A stretch of DNA of 64,000 nt. It comes from Duganella margarita (lineage in GTDB: Bacteria > Pseudomonadota > Gammaproteobacteria > Burkholderiales > Burkholderiaceae_D). A program made the translations under genes and the position numbers. Shown piece by piece: positions 24,817 to 33,304 of the stretch (position 1 is the first letter of the stretch; each line of letters opens with the position of its first letter). The stretch covers positions 355,677-419,676 of the forward strand of contig NZ_WWCS01000005.1 of NCBI RefSeq assembly GCF_009857535.1. Reading direction: 5' to 3'. A model generated the notes under the pieces. That model had not been told where the DNA came from, ran no database searches, and saw nothing but the letters and a program-made list of their open reading frames with translations.

Positions 24817-26454
24817 ATGACTAAGCAACTTACTCAAGTGTCCCCGCATTCCCCAGACTGGTATCGCGACGCGATCATCTACCAGGTTTACCCGCGCAGT
24901 TACATGGACAGCAACGGCGACGGCGTGGGCGATCTGCCGGGGATTACGGCAAAGCTGGACTATATCGCATCGCTGGGCGTGGACATCCTGTGGATTTCGC
25001 CCTTCTTCAAATCGCCGATGAAAGACTTCGGCTATGACATCGCCGATTACTGCGACGTCGATCCGCTGTTCGGCACGCTGGCCGACTTCGATGCGCTGAT
25101 TGCCAAGGCGCACAGCCTGGGCCTGAAGATCATGATCGACCAGGTGATGGCGCATACTGCGGAAGATCATGCGTGGTTCAAGGAGAGCCGCTCCAGCCGC
25201 GACAATCCGAAGGCCGACTGGTACGTCTGGTCCGATCCCAAGCCGGACGGCAACCCACCCAACAACTGGCTGTCCGTGTTCGGCGGTTCAGCCTGGCAGT
25301 GGGACACGCGCCGCCGCCAGTACTACATGCACAATTTCCTGGTCAGCCAGCCGCAGCTGAATTTCCACAATCCTGACGTGCAGAAGGCGCACCTGGACGC
25401 GCTGCGTTTCTGGCTGGAGCGCGGCGTCGACGGCATTCGCCTGGATGCCTGCAACTACCACTTCCACGACCAGCAACTGCGCGACAATCCGCCGGCCACC
25501 AACCGCGACTCGATCACCGTCACCGACGTCAATCCGTACGGCATGCAGGCGCACGACTTCGACAAGACGCGTCCGGAGAACGTGCCCTTCCTGCAAAAGC
25601 TGCGCGCGCTGCTGGATGAGTACAAGGCGGTGTCGATCGGCGAAGTCGGTTCCGACGATTCGCTGGCCACCATGGCCGAATACACCGAGGGCGGCGACAA
25701 GCTGCACATGGCCTACAGCTTCAACCTGCTGGTGAATCTGCTGTCGTCGCACTACATCCGCGAGCAGGTGGAACAGTTTGAAAAACGCGTGAAGGGCGGC
25801 TGGGCCTCGTGGTCGGTCGGCAATCACGACGTGCCGCGCGTGGCGTCGCGCTGGGGCGGCCCGTCGGCGCCGCAGGCGTTTGCCAAGCTGGCGCTGGCGA
25901 TGCAGCTGTCGCTGAAAGGCACGCCGTGCCTGTACCAGGGCGACGAGCTGGCGTTTGCCGAAGCGGACGTGCCGTTCGAGCTGCTGCAAGATCCGTATGG
26001 CATCACCTTCTGGCCGGAGTTCAAGGGCCGCGATGGTTGCCGCACGCCGATCGCCTGGACCGATGGCGCCAACGGCGGCTTCACCACCGGCAAGCCATGG
26101 CTGCCGGTGTCGCCGGACCATCTGGCCAAGGCGGCCTCGGTGCAGGAGGCGGACGCGGCATCGTCGCTGGCGTTTACCCGCGCCTTTACTGCCTGGCGCC
26201 GCCGGCATCCGCAACTGCTGCGCGGCGAGATCGCGTTCTTCGACACGCAGGACCAGGTACTGGCATTGCGCCGCGACCTGGCCGGCGAGCGCAGCATCCT
26301 CGCCGTGTTCAACCTGAGCGGCGAAGCGCAAACGGTGGACCTGCCGGCCAGTGCCGGCGCCGAGCAGTTGCAAGGCTACGGCCTGCCGGGCACGGCGGCC
26401 GACGGCAAGGTCCAGCTGCCGCCTTATGGCGCCTGGTTCGCTTACGCGGCCTAA
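24817..26454 (+). CDS. GH13 alpha-glucosidase (oligo-alpha-glucosidase type), cytoplasmic
   Basis: This is a GH13 exo-acting alpha-glucosidase that frees glucose from short malto- or isomalto-oligosaccharides. It begins WYRDAIIYQVYPRSYMDSNG, typical of the oligo-1,6-glucosidase/alpha-glucosidase group. Catalytic residues are Asp about 210 (GIRLDACN), Glu about 276 (SIGEVGSDD) and Asp about 338 (VGNHDVPR). It has no signal peptide, so it acts in the cytoplasm on imported sugars. The ATG at 24817 is preferred over a GTG at 24787 because the latter is only eight bases from an operator candidate and lacks a ribosome site. It is 545 residues. The glucose it releases is the substrate of the glucokinase encoded next. 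Confidence 0.92.
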   Translation: MTKQLTQVSPHSPDWYRDAIIYQVYPRSYMDSNGDGVGDLPGITAKLDYIASLGVDILWISPFFKSPMKDFGYDIADYCDVDPLFGTLADFDALIAKAHSLGLKIMIDQVMAHTAEDHAWFKESRSSRDNPKADWYVWSDPKPDGNPPNNWLSVFGGSAWQWDTRRRQYYMHNFLVSQPQLNFHNPDVQKAHLDALRFWLERGVDGIRLDACNYHFHDQQLRDNPPATNRDSITVTDVNPYGMQAHDFDKTRPENVPFLQKLRALLDEYKAVSIGEVGSDDSLATMAEYTEGGDKLHMAYSFNLLVNLLSSHYIREQVEQFEKRVKGGWASWSVGNHDVPRVASRWGGPSAPQAFAKLALAMQLSLKGTPCLYQGDELAFAEADVPFELLQDPYGITFWPEFKGRDGCRTPIAWTDGANGGFTTGKPWLPVSPDHLAKAASVQEADAASSLAFTRAFTAWRRRHPQLLRGEIAFFDTQDQVLALRRDLAGERSILAVFNLSGEAQTVDLPASAGAEQLQGYGLPGTAADGKVQLPPYGAWFAYAA

Positions 26455-26459
26455 CTCGC

Positions 26460-26487
26460 CGTCATTCAGGCCTACGCCGGAATGACG
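26460..26487. repeat. Single REP-like palindrome
   Basis: CGTCATTC and GGAATGACG flank an 11-base centre (AGGCCTACGCC), directly after the alpha-glucosidase stop. It is a diverged single unit of the repeat family seen at 6987, 49698, 54510 and 58862. It may act as a weak terminator. Confidence 0.6.
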
Positions 26488-26544
26488 TAGTGGTAAGTCA
26501 ACATTTCAGGTATGCTTCCGCCAACTGTTTGGACTGAACCGACA

Positions 26545-28419
26545 ATGAAACAAGCTGAAGTGGATCAAAAACTTAATCGTACCGCCTTCGCCGACGGCCC
26601 GCGCCTGCTGGCCGACATCGGTGCCACCCATGCCCGCTTCGCCTTGCAGACCGCGCCCGGCGAGTTCCGCGCCGTGCGCGTGCTCAAGTGCGACGACTAT
26701 CCGGACATCGTGGCGATGCTGCGCTCGTATCTGTCGGACCACGCCGGCGTCAACCTGAACCACGCGGCGCTGGCCGTGGCCAACCCGGTCAGCGGCGACT
26801 ACATCCGCATGACCAACCGCGACTGGGAATTCTCCACCGACGAAGTGCGGCGCGCGCTCGGCCTGCACACGCTGCTGGTGGTGAATGACTTTACCGCGCT
26901 GGCGATGTCGCTGCCGGGCCTCAAGCCGGCCGATTTGATGCAGGTAGGCGGCGGCAAGCCGGCCACCAATTCGGTGATCGGCGTGCTGGGACCGGGCACT
27001 GGTCTGGGCGTGTCGGGCGTGATTCCGACCGTCGACGGTTTCGTCACGCTGGGTTCGGAAGGCGGCCACACCAACTTCGCGCCGGCCGACGAACGCGAAT
27101 ACGCGATCCTGCAATATGCATGGCAGACCTGGTCGCACGTGTCGACCGAGCGGCTGATTTCCGGCCCCGGCATGGAAATCATCTACCGCGCCATTGCCAA
27201 GCGCAACGGCCGTCAGGTTCGCGATCTGAGCTCGCAGGAAATCATCTCCGGCGCGCTGACCGACAAGGACCCGCTGTGCCTGGAAGTGCTGGAATGCTTC
27301 TGCGCCATGCTGGGCGGCGCCACCGCCAACCTGGCCGTGACGCTGGGTGCGTTTGGCGGCATGTTCATCGGCGGCGGCATCGTGCCGCGGCTGGGCGAGT
27401 GGTTCACCGCGTCGCCGTTCCGCGCACGCTTTGAAGCCAAGGGGCGTTTTACCAGCTATCTGGCCGAGATTCCCACTTACGTGATCACCACGCCGAATCC
27501 GGCGTTCTACGGCGTGGCGACGATTCTGTCGGAACACCTGCGCGGCCGCAGCGGCGCCAACACGCTGATGGAGCGCGTGCAGCATCTGCAGCACGAGCTG
27601 ACGCCGGCCGAGCAGCGCGTGGCGCAACTGGTGCTGGAGCAGCCGCGTCTGGTGCTGAACGAGCCGATCGCCGATATCGCGCGCATGGCCGAAGTCAGCC
27701 AGCCGACCGTGATCCGCTTCTGCCGTTCGCTGGGCTTCCTCGGCCTGGCCGACTTCAAGCTGAAGTTCGCAAGCAGCCTGACCGGCGCGATTCCGGTGCG
27801 TCACAGCCAGGTGCGGGTCAGCGACAGCACGCACGATCTGAGCGCCAAGGTGATCGACAATACGGTTTCGGCGATTCTGAAATTCCGCGACCAGCTGGAC
27901 GTGCGCTCGCTGGACAAGGCGATTGCGCTGGTGGCCAAGGCCAAGCGGGTCGAGTTCTACGCCATGGGCAATTCGCGGGTGGTGGCGCTGGACGGCCAGC
28001 ACAAATTCTTCCGCTTCCGCATTCCGACCTCGGCGTATGGCGATTCGCATTTGCTGACGCTGGCGGCGGAGTTGCTCAATCCGGGCGACGTGGTGATTGC
28101 CATCTCCAACTCCGGCAAGCTGCCGGATCTGTTGGCGGCGGTGGATGCGGCGCGCGCCGCGGGCGCGGACGTCATCGCCATCACTTCCAGCAACTCACCG
28201 CTGGCGAAGAAGGCAACCGTCTGCCTGGCGGTTGATCACACCGAAGACAGCACCAGCTTCCTGTCGATGATCTCGCGCATCCTGCAACTGCTGCTGATCG
28301 ACATTCTGTCGGTCGGCATCTCGCTGGACACGCAAAACGCCCGCCTGGTGGTCGAACACAAGAGCAGCAGCGGCGAGGCCGACAATCGCCGCCTGATGAT
28401 CTCCCACCTGGACGGCTAG
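26545..28419 (+). CDS. glk: Glucokinase fused to HexR/RpiR-type regulator
   Basis: Residues about 20-345 are a bacterial glucokinase (ADIGATHARFAL, NDFTALAMSLP, GPGTGLGVSG, GSEGGHTNFAP), which makes glucose 6-phosphate from ATP and glucose. Residues about 355-430 are an RpiR-type HTH (ADIARMAEVSQPTVIRFCRS), and about 455-600 a SIS sugar-phosphate-binding domain (VEFYAMGNSRVVALD, VVIAISNSGKLPDLL). Such fusions are known in Burkholderiales. The regulator part resembles HexR, which senses KDPG and controls glucose catabolism. The phosphate loop reads GATH instead of the usual GGTN. The start at 26545 was chosen by alignment with family starts; an upstream ATG at 26512 is possible. It is about 624 residues. 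Confidence 0.93.
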   Translation: MKQAEVDQKLNRTAFADGPRLLADIGATHARFALQTAPGEFRAVRVLKCDDYPDIVAMLRSYLSDHAGVNLNHAALAVANPVSGDYIRMTNRDWEFSTDEVRRALGLHTLLVVNDFTALAMSLPGLKPADLMQVGGGKPATNSVIGVLGPGTGLGVSGVIPTVDGFVTLGSEGGHTNFAPADEREYAILQYAWQTWSHVSTERLISGPGMEIIYRAIAKRNGRQVRDLSSQEIISGALTDKDPLCLEVLECFCAMLGGATANLAVTLGAFGGMFIGGGIVPRLGEWFTASPFRARFEAKGRFTSYLAEIPTYVITTPNPAFYGVATILSEHLRGRSGANTLMERVQHLQHELTPAEQRVAQLVLEQPRLVLNEPIADIARMAEVSQPTVIRFCRSLGFLGLADFKLKFASSLTGAIPVRHSQVRVSDSTHDLSAKVIDNTVSAILKFRDQLDVRSLDKAIALVAKAKRVEFYAMGNSRVVALDGQHKFFRFRIPTSAYGDSHLLTLAAELLNPGDVVIAISNSGKLPDLLAAVDAARAAGADVIAITSSNSPLAKKATVCLAVDHTEDSTSFLSMISRILQLLLIDILSVGISLDTQNARLVVEHKSSSGEADNRRLMISHLDG

Positions 28420-28427
28420 CCGTTGTT

Positions 28428-30554
28428 TTACAGCTTGTAGCGCAGCGTCAAGGCGATGCTGCGCGGCGAACCTGGCAGGCTCAGGTTCGGGCTGGAGCCG
28501 TGACCGGAAACGATGTAGCGCGCGTCGCCGAGGTTGTTCAGGTTCAGCTGCACCTCATATTTGCTCGCCTGATACGCCAGCATCGCGTCCGCCGTGATGT
28601 AGCCTGGCAGCACCACGGTGTTGCCGGTGTTGGCGTAACGGCTGCCGACTGCGTTAATGCCGCTCCCTGCCTTGAAGCCATACCCCAATTCCTTGGTCAG
28701 CCACAGGTTGCCGCTGTTGCGTGCCGTCAGCGTGGCGCGCTTGCCTTGCACCGGAATCTGCGCGGCCACGGTTTTACCGGGCTGGTTGACGCTGGTGTCG
28801 ACCGCCACTGATTCGGTCACGGTAGCGTCGGTGTAGGCGTAGCCGGCCAGCACTTTCCAGGCGTTGCCCAGATCGGCGCTGAAGGTCAGCTCCAGGCCGT
28901 CCGAGCGCTGCTTGCCGATCGGGACGATGCGGTTGGTCAGCGGATCGGTGATCTTGATGTTGTCGCGCTCCAGGCGGTACAGCGACACCGTCGCATTGGC
29001 GCGGCCACCCCACAAGTCATATTTGCCGCCCACTTCGGCATTCCGCGTGGTTTCCGGCGCCAGGTCGGCATTGTTGGCGGCCAGCGCGAAGTTCTCGCCG
29101 CTCGGCTGGAACGAACGGCTCCACGACGCGTAGTACGACTGCTGCTGGCTCGGCTGCCATACCAGTCCGGCGCGCGGACTCCAGGCGTTGTCGGTGCGGC
29201 TCAGGCTGGTGGCGACACCGGCCGGGCTGACGATGCGTGACTCCTGCTTGAAGCCGTCGTAGCGTACGCCGGCCAGCGCCTTCCATTCGTCGCTGAATAC
29301 CAGCGCATCCTGCAGGTAGGCGGCCGAGGTCTTGTAGGCGCCGAAGGTGTCGGTACGCGCGCCAAGTCTGGCCGGATCGACTTGCGGCAGCACCGGGTTG
29401 AAGATCGATACATTGGTCGCCACCACCACGGCGGCATTGGTGAACGCGTCCTTGCGCTGCTGGCCGAATTCCACGCCGTACAGCAGTTCGTGCCGGATGC
29501 CGCCGGTGGCCAGTTTTTGCGTCAACTCGGTCTGGTTGGACCAGCCGTGTTCCATGCGCGCCAGCTTGGCGTGCGCCAGCGACATGGTGGCAGCCACTTC
29601 GTTGACGTTGCCGGAGATGTTGGTGTTGTTGCGGTCCAGCGTGTAATCGTAATAGCGCAAGCCGTTGCGCAGCGACAGGCTGGCGTCGAAGCGGTGCGTC
29701 AGCGTGGCGGCGCCGGAGACCACGCGCGACTGGCTGTAGTCGGCCTGGCGGGCGTTGGCGGCGCCGTAGTACTGGCCTGGCTCGACATCGACCGGGCGGC
29801 CGTTGTACGACGGGATGCCGAAGTCGGTCAGGCGGCGGTCTTCCAGATAGTCGGCTTGCAGCAGCACTTTGGTGTCGGCCGACACGCGCAGCGCCACCGA
29901 TGGCGCCAGGGCAGTGCGGTCGAGGAATTGCTGCGAACGGTAGCTGTCGGCTTTTTCGCGCGCGCCGGTCAGGCGCCAGGCCACGGTGTCGCCGGCGCGG
30001 CCGAAGTCGATCTCGCCACGGCGGCCGCTATGGTCGCTCAGGCTGACGGCGATGTCGCTGATGTCGGCGCCCGGTTTCCTGGTTACGCGATTGACCAGGC
30101 CGCCCGATGAGCCGCGGCCGTACAGCACGGCCGCCGGTCCCTTGACCACTTCCAGCCGCTCGATGTTGGACAGGTCGCGGAAGTACAGGGCGTCGTCGCG
30201 GAAGCCGTCGACGAACTGGTCGCCGATGGCGGTGAAGCCGCGAATGAATACCTGGTCGCGTTGGCCGTCGCCGGTGGACAGGCCGACGCCCGGCACGGTC
30301 TTCAGCACGTCCTGCAGCGACGTCGCGTGCAGATCCTTGATGACGGCGGCGGGGATGACGTTGACGGTTTGCGGCACGTCTTTCAGGTCCATATCGGTCT
30401 TGGTGGCGCCGGAACTGCGCGCCACGTAGTTGCTGCCGTCGTCGCGCGCGCCGACCACTTTGACGACCTGCAACTGCTGATCGTCTTCCGCATGTGCCGC
30501 CAGGGCAAACGCCGACCACACCGCAATACTTACCGCTTTCATGTCCAACCGCAT
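28428..30554 (-). CDS. TonB-dependent siderophore receptor
   Basis: This is an outer-membrane receptor for ferric siderophores. The signal peptide AVSIAVWSAFALAAHAEDD is followed by a TonB-box-like VVKVVGAR, a plug with TDMDLKDVPQTVNVIPAAV, QDVLKTVPGVG and the siderophore-class motif VEVVKGPAAVLYGRGSSGG (here LEVVKGP), and a barrel ending SIALTLRYKL. Length and motifs fit the TonB-siderophore class (FhuA/FcuA-like, about 700 residues). The ATG at 30554 has GGGGAT six bases upstream and is preferred to one at 30572. It is convergent with glk by eight bases and divergent from the padR gene, and has a Fur-box-like sequence upstream. Confidence 0.9.
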   Translation of the reverse strand: MRLDMKAVSIAVWSAFALAAHAEDDQQLQVVKVVGARDDGSNYVARSSGATKTDMDLKDVPQTVNVIPAAVIKDLHATSLQDVLKTVPGVGLSTGDGQRDQVFIRGFTAIGDQFVDGFRDDALYFRDLSNIERLEVVKGPAAVLYGRGSSGGLVNRVTRKPGADISDIAVSLSDHSGRRGEIDFGRAGDTVAWRLTGAREKADSYRSQQFLDRTALAPSVALRVSADTKVLLQADYLEDRRLTDFGIPSYNGRPVDVEPGQYYGAANARQADYSQSRVVSGAATLTHRFDASLSLRNGLRYYDYTLDRNNTNISGNVNEVAATMSLAHAKLARMEHGWSNQTELTQKLATGGIRHELLYGVEFGQQRKDAFTNAAVVVATNVSIFNPVLPQVDPARLGARTDTFGAYKTSAAYLQDALVFSDEWKALAGVRYDGFKQESRIVSPAGVATSLSRTDNAWSPRAGLVWQPSQQQSYYASWSRSFQPSGENFALAANNADLAPETTRNAEVGGKYDLWGGRANATVSLYRLERDNIKITDPLTNRIVPIGKQRSDGLELTFSADLGNAWKVLAGYAYTDATVTESVAVDTSVNQPGKTVAAQIPVQGKRATLTARNSGNLWLTKELGYGFKAGSGINAVGSRYANTGNTVVLPGYITADAMLAYQASKYEVQLNLNNLGDARYIVSGHGSSPNLSLPGSPRSIALTLRYKL

Positions 30555-30611
30555 GTTGATCCCCGTACGCATGTAAATCGGTCAATTGTAAGGCTTATGC
30601 AAAGAATAGTA

Positions 30612-30632
30612 AATACGAATCAATCTCATTAA
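30612..30632 (-). promoter_or_regulatory. Fur-box-like site upstream of the siderophore receptor
   Basis: GAATCAATCTCATT (30617-30630) matches 12 of 14 bases of GAATGATTCTCATT, a common form of natural Fur boxes, and lies about 60 bases upstream of the receptor ATG. The location fits iron repression. The call rests on pattern and context only. Confidence 0.45.
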
Positions 30633-30679
30633 ATATTTGTGCTGTTACAAATTGGTACTTGCAGACTCGTCTGAATGGG

Positions 30680-30710
30680 TTAAGATATATCGAAATAAGT
30701 TATATCTTAA
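30680..30710 (+). promoter_or_regulatory. 31-bp palindromic operator before padR
   Basis: Perfect 10-bp arms, TTAAGATATA (30680-30689) and TATATCTTAA (30701-30710), are separated by 11 bases. The element touches the AAGGAG ribosome site (30711-30716) of the padR gene. Position and symmetry indicate autoregulation by the PadR dimer, possibly also acting on the divergent receptor promoter. Confidence 0.65.
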
Positions 30711-30723
30711 AAGGAGTTTGACC

Positions 30724-31260
30724 ATGTTTGGATCGCATCACCATCACCGTCCACACGGCCCGCACGGCCATCACCCACATCACGGCGGCCCCGGCCACGG
30801 CGGCCCCCGTGGCCGCGGTCCGAAAATGTTCGACGCCGGCGCCATGCGCTATGTCGTGCTTCAGCTGATCGCCGAGAAGCCGCGTCATGGCTACGAAATC
30901 ATCAAGGAGCTGGAGCAGCGTTCCGGCGGCGGCTATTCGCCGAGCCCGGGCGCGATCTATCCGCTGCTGTCGATGCTGCTGGACATGGGGCACGTGCTGG
31001 CCTCGCCGGACGGCAACAAGAAGCTGCACACCATCACGCCGGAAGGCGAGGCGTTCCTGGCCGAGAACCGCCAGTTTGTCGACGCCATCCTGGCCCGCCT
31101 GGCGGAAGGCGATGAGCACCGCGAAGGCCTGCGCAGCGCCATGCACGAGCTGAAGCATGCCGCCATCGAGCAGGCCCGCGCCAGCAATCACAGCCCGGAA
31201 CGGATCGAGCAGATCCGCGCCATCCTGCGCCAGGCTGTGGTGGACATCAACGCCCTATGA
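30724..31260 (+). CDS. PadR-family regulator with His-rich N-terminus (YqjI-like)
   Basis: Residues 1-35 are a His/Gly/Pro-rich tract (FGSHHHHRPHGPHGHHPHHG) likely to bind nickel, iron or another transition metal. Residues about 40-115 are a PadR winged helix (MRYVVLQLIAEKPRHGYEII, SPSPGAIYPLLSML, KKLHTITPEGEAFL), followed by a helical dimerisation tail. The architecture matches E. coli YqjI, a nickel-responsive repressor of a ferric-siderophore reductase gene. The ATG at 30724 has AAGGAG with seven bases spacing. It is 178 residues. The MFS gene overlaps its stop (ATGA), and the divergent gene is a siderophore receptor, so a metal-responsive regulon is likely. Confidence 0.9.
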   Translation: MFGSHHHHRPHGPHGHHPHHGGPGHGGPRGRGPKMFDAGAMRYVVLQLIAEKPRHGYEIIKELEQRSGGGYSPSPGAIYPLLSMLLDMGHVLASPDGNKKLHTITPEGEAFLAENRQFVDAILARLAEGDEHREGLRSAMHELKHAAIEQARASNHSPERIEQIRAILRQAVVDINAL

Positions 31261-32501
31261 GCAGCGCGCTGCCTTTGACGCCGGCGCGCGAGCGCATCGT
31301 GCTGTGGCTGCTGGCGCTGACGCAGTTCACCGTCATCATGGACTTCATGGTGATGATGCCGCTGGCGCCACAGCTGATGCGGGCGTTCGCCATCGAGCCG
31401 GCGGCGGTGTCGGGCGCGGTCTCGGCCTACGCCTGGTGCGCCGGCATTTCCGGGCTGGCGGCGGCGATGTACATCGACCGTTTCGACCGCAAGCAGCTGC
31501 TGCTGGTGGTGTTTGCGCTGTTCACGCTGTCCAACCTGGCGTGCGCGGCGGCGCCGAACTTCCATGTGCTGGTGCTGTCGCGCGCCTTTGCCGGCTTGAG
31601 CGGCGGCATACTCGGCGCCATCGTCATGGCCATCATCGGCGACCTGATTCCGGCCAACCGCCGTGGCGCCGCCACCGGCATCGTGATGACGTCGTTCAGC
31701 ATGGCCTCGGTGCTGGGCGTGCCGACCGGCGTGATGCTGGCTGCGCATTATGGCTGGGCCTCGCCGTTCTATATCCTGGTCATTTGCTCGCTGCCGATTC
31801 TGCTGCTGGCCGCGCGCGTGCTGCCGGCGCTGGACAGCCATCTGCCGAACAACACGCCGCTGTCGGCGGTGCTGCCGAACCTGCTCGCGCTGTACAGGAA
31901 GCGGGAGCATCTGAAAGCCTTCCTGCTATCGGTCGTCAACATGATGACGGGCATGATGGTGATTCCGTTTATCTCGCCTGTGCTGGTCAGCAACGTTGGC
32001 TTGCAGCCGGCCGAGATCACCTATGTCTACCTGGCCGGCGGCCTGGCTACCTTCTTCACCGCGCGCCGCATCGGCACCTGGTCGGACCGTTACGGTGCGC
32101 AGAAGGTGTACCGCATCGTCTCGTTGCTGTTCATTCTGCCAGTGCTGTTTATTACCCATATGCCGGTGCTGCCGCTGGTGGGCGTGATGCTGTTCTTCCC
32201 GTTCTTCATGGTGCTGGCCTCAGGCCGCAATATTCCGATGCAGGCGCTGATGACCACGGTGCCGGAGCCGGCGCGACGCGGCGCTTTTCTCAGTGCCAAT
32301 GCGGCGATCCAGCAAGTGGGCACCGGCGTCGGCGCCTTGCTGGGCGGGCTGACCTTGCATACGCAGGCGTCCGGCCACATCGCCGGTTACGGTCTGAATG
32401 GCTGGATTGCGGCCGGGCTGGCCGTGTTGACGGTGCTGTGGGTAGGGCAGGTACGCGGCGCCGCGCCAGTGGCGGCGCCGATAGCGGTGAAAGCGGCTTA
32501 G
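31257..32501 (+). CDS. MFS transporter (DHA1-like efflux type)
   Basis: This is a 12-helix major facilitator protein, 414 residues. Motif A after TM2 is reduced (AMYIDRFDRKQLLLVVF), and TM4/TM5 reads RAFAGLSGGILGAIVMAIIGDLIPANRRGAA (RxxxGxxxG and the proton:drug antiporter-type region), typical of Bcr/arabinose-efflux type exporters. It overlaps padR by four bases (ATGA), so it is translationally coupled and probably controlled by the metal-sensing repressor. Export of a metal chelate, siderophore or toxic compound is possible; the substrate is unknown. Confidence 0.88.
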   Translation: MSSALPLTPARERIVLWLLALTQFTVIMDFMVMMPLAPQLMRAFAIEPAAVSGAVSAYAWCAGISGLAAAMYIDRFDRKQLLLVVFALFTLSNLACAAAPNFHVLVLSRAFAGLSGGILGAIVMAIIGDLIPANRRGAATGIVMTSFSMASVLGVPTGVMLAAHYGWASPFYILVICSLPILLLAARVLPALDSHLPNNTPLSAVLPNLLALYRKREHLKAFLLSVVNMMTGMMVIPFISPVLVSNVGLQPAEITYVYLAGGLATFFTARRIGTWSDRYGAQKVYRIVSLLFILPVLFITHMPVLPLVGVMLFFPFFMVLASGRNIPMQALMTTVPEPARRGAFLSANAAIQQVGTGVGALLGGLTLHTQASGHIAGYGLNGWIAAGLAVLTVLWVGQVRGAAPVAAPIAVKAA

Positions 32502-33124
32502 TTGGCCGGCTGATTGTCGAAGCCGGTGCGCTTGGCCGGATGCTTCTCGCGGCGCCAGCGCGCCAGGCTGATGACTTCGTCGTTGGCGCCGTCTTCGACC
32601 AGGATTTCATCGTCGCTGGACGACACCAGGAAGCTTTCCCAGCGCAGCGCCGACTCGGCGCTGTTTTCCACAAAGCTGAACTGCCAGTAGTTTTTGCCGT
32701 TCAGCTTGCGTGGCACCGGATCGTATTCCAGCAGGCCGCCGTGCGCCTTGCCGTTGGTGTTCTTTTCAATCAGCGCCGACCAGGCCTGCAACTCCGGCAG
32801 CGACATCAGGGCGGCGGCGCCTTGTTCCTTGGTACGCACGGCACGCGGCTCGGCCGGTGGCGCCGGGTCCTTGATCTCGGCCGGACGCGCCGGCGTTGCG
32901 GCCGGGGCCGGCTTCTTGGCGGCGGCCGTAACGCTGGCGCTGGCCGACGCCGCTACCGGCGCCTTGACCACGACCTGCGATTCGGCCGACGGGGCGCTGG
33001 CAAAATAGGCGGCAAAACCCAGCGCGACAACCGTCGTCGTCACGCCGGCGATGACCAGTTTGCGGGAAGACTGCTTGCTTAATTCCATGGGGGGATTCAG
33101 AAGACTGATTTTATAGTCGGCCAT
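32498..33124 (-). CDS. Hypothetical membrane-anchored protein, Ala/Pro-rich linker
   Basis: I do not recognise the family. An N-terminal transmembrane helix (KLVIAGVTTTVVALGFAAYFA) is followed by an Ala/Lys/Pro-rich linker (residues about 45-95) and a compact C-terminal domain (about 100-195: LPELQAWSALIEKN, NYWQFSFVENSAESALRWESF, DDEILVEDG). The topology suggests a small periplasmic domain tethered to the inner membrane. The start is uncertain: ATG at 33124 or 33088, neither with a clear ribosome site. Its 3' end overlaps the convergent MFS gene by four bases. Confidence 0.7.
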   Translation of the reverse strand: MADYKISLLNPPMELSKQSSRKLVIAGVTTTVVALGFAAYFASAPSAESQVVVKAPVAASASASVTAAAKKPAPAATPARPAEIKDPAPPAEPRAVRTKEQGAAALMSLPELQAWSALIEKNTNGKAHGGLLEYDPVPRKLNGKNYWQFSFVENSAESALRWESFLVSSSDDEILVEDGANDEVISLARWRREKHPAKRTGFDNQPAN

Positions 33125-33144
33125 ACTAAACTAAAGGCATCTTA

Positions 33145-33167
33145 GGGGCAACTTTTGCTCCTTTTTT
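33145..33167 (+). terminator. Intrinsic terminator before dgoK
   Basis: GGGGCAA pairs with TTGCTCC (one G-T pair) around a CTT loop, followed by six T. It points along the + strand, 137 bases before dgoK, and would insulate dgoK from upstream readthrough, or attenuate transcription if the dgo promoter lies further upstream. Confidence 0.65.
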
Positions 33168-33211
33168 ACGCGTTTTGCATTGCCGTACCGACAATATCCC
33201 GTGGCTTCCCT

Positions 33212-33226
33212 ATATTATTTTGGTAT
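33212..33226. promoter_or_regulatory. Candidate ATAN-N7-GTAT operator upstream of dgoK
   Basis: ATATTATTTTGGTAT shares 11 of 15 positions with the more symmetric ATACGAACTTGGTAT at 51848-51862, which follows the LysR gene. It may be the site through which the galactose regulator controls the dgoK-dgoA-lactonase operon. This is a weak match. Confidence 0.3.
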
Positions 33227-33304
33227 CACTCCGTCGAGATAATTCATTGGCTGTTGAGGGCGGATTTTCGTACCATCGTCGCAGCATCAGTAAAGGATAT
33301 GCCT

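Noticed and set aside
30731..30830. Poly-His segment resembling an engineered tag
   Set aside because: The tract is irregular (His, Pro, Gly, Arg) and extends over about 35 codons, as in natural YqjI-type metal-binding N-termini.
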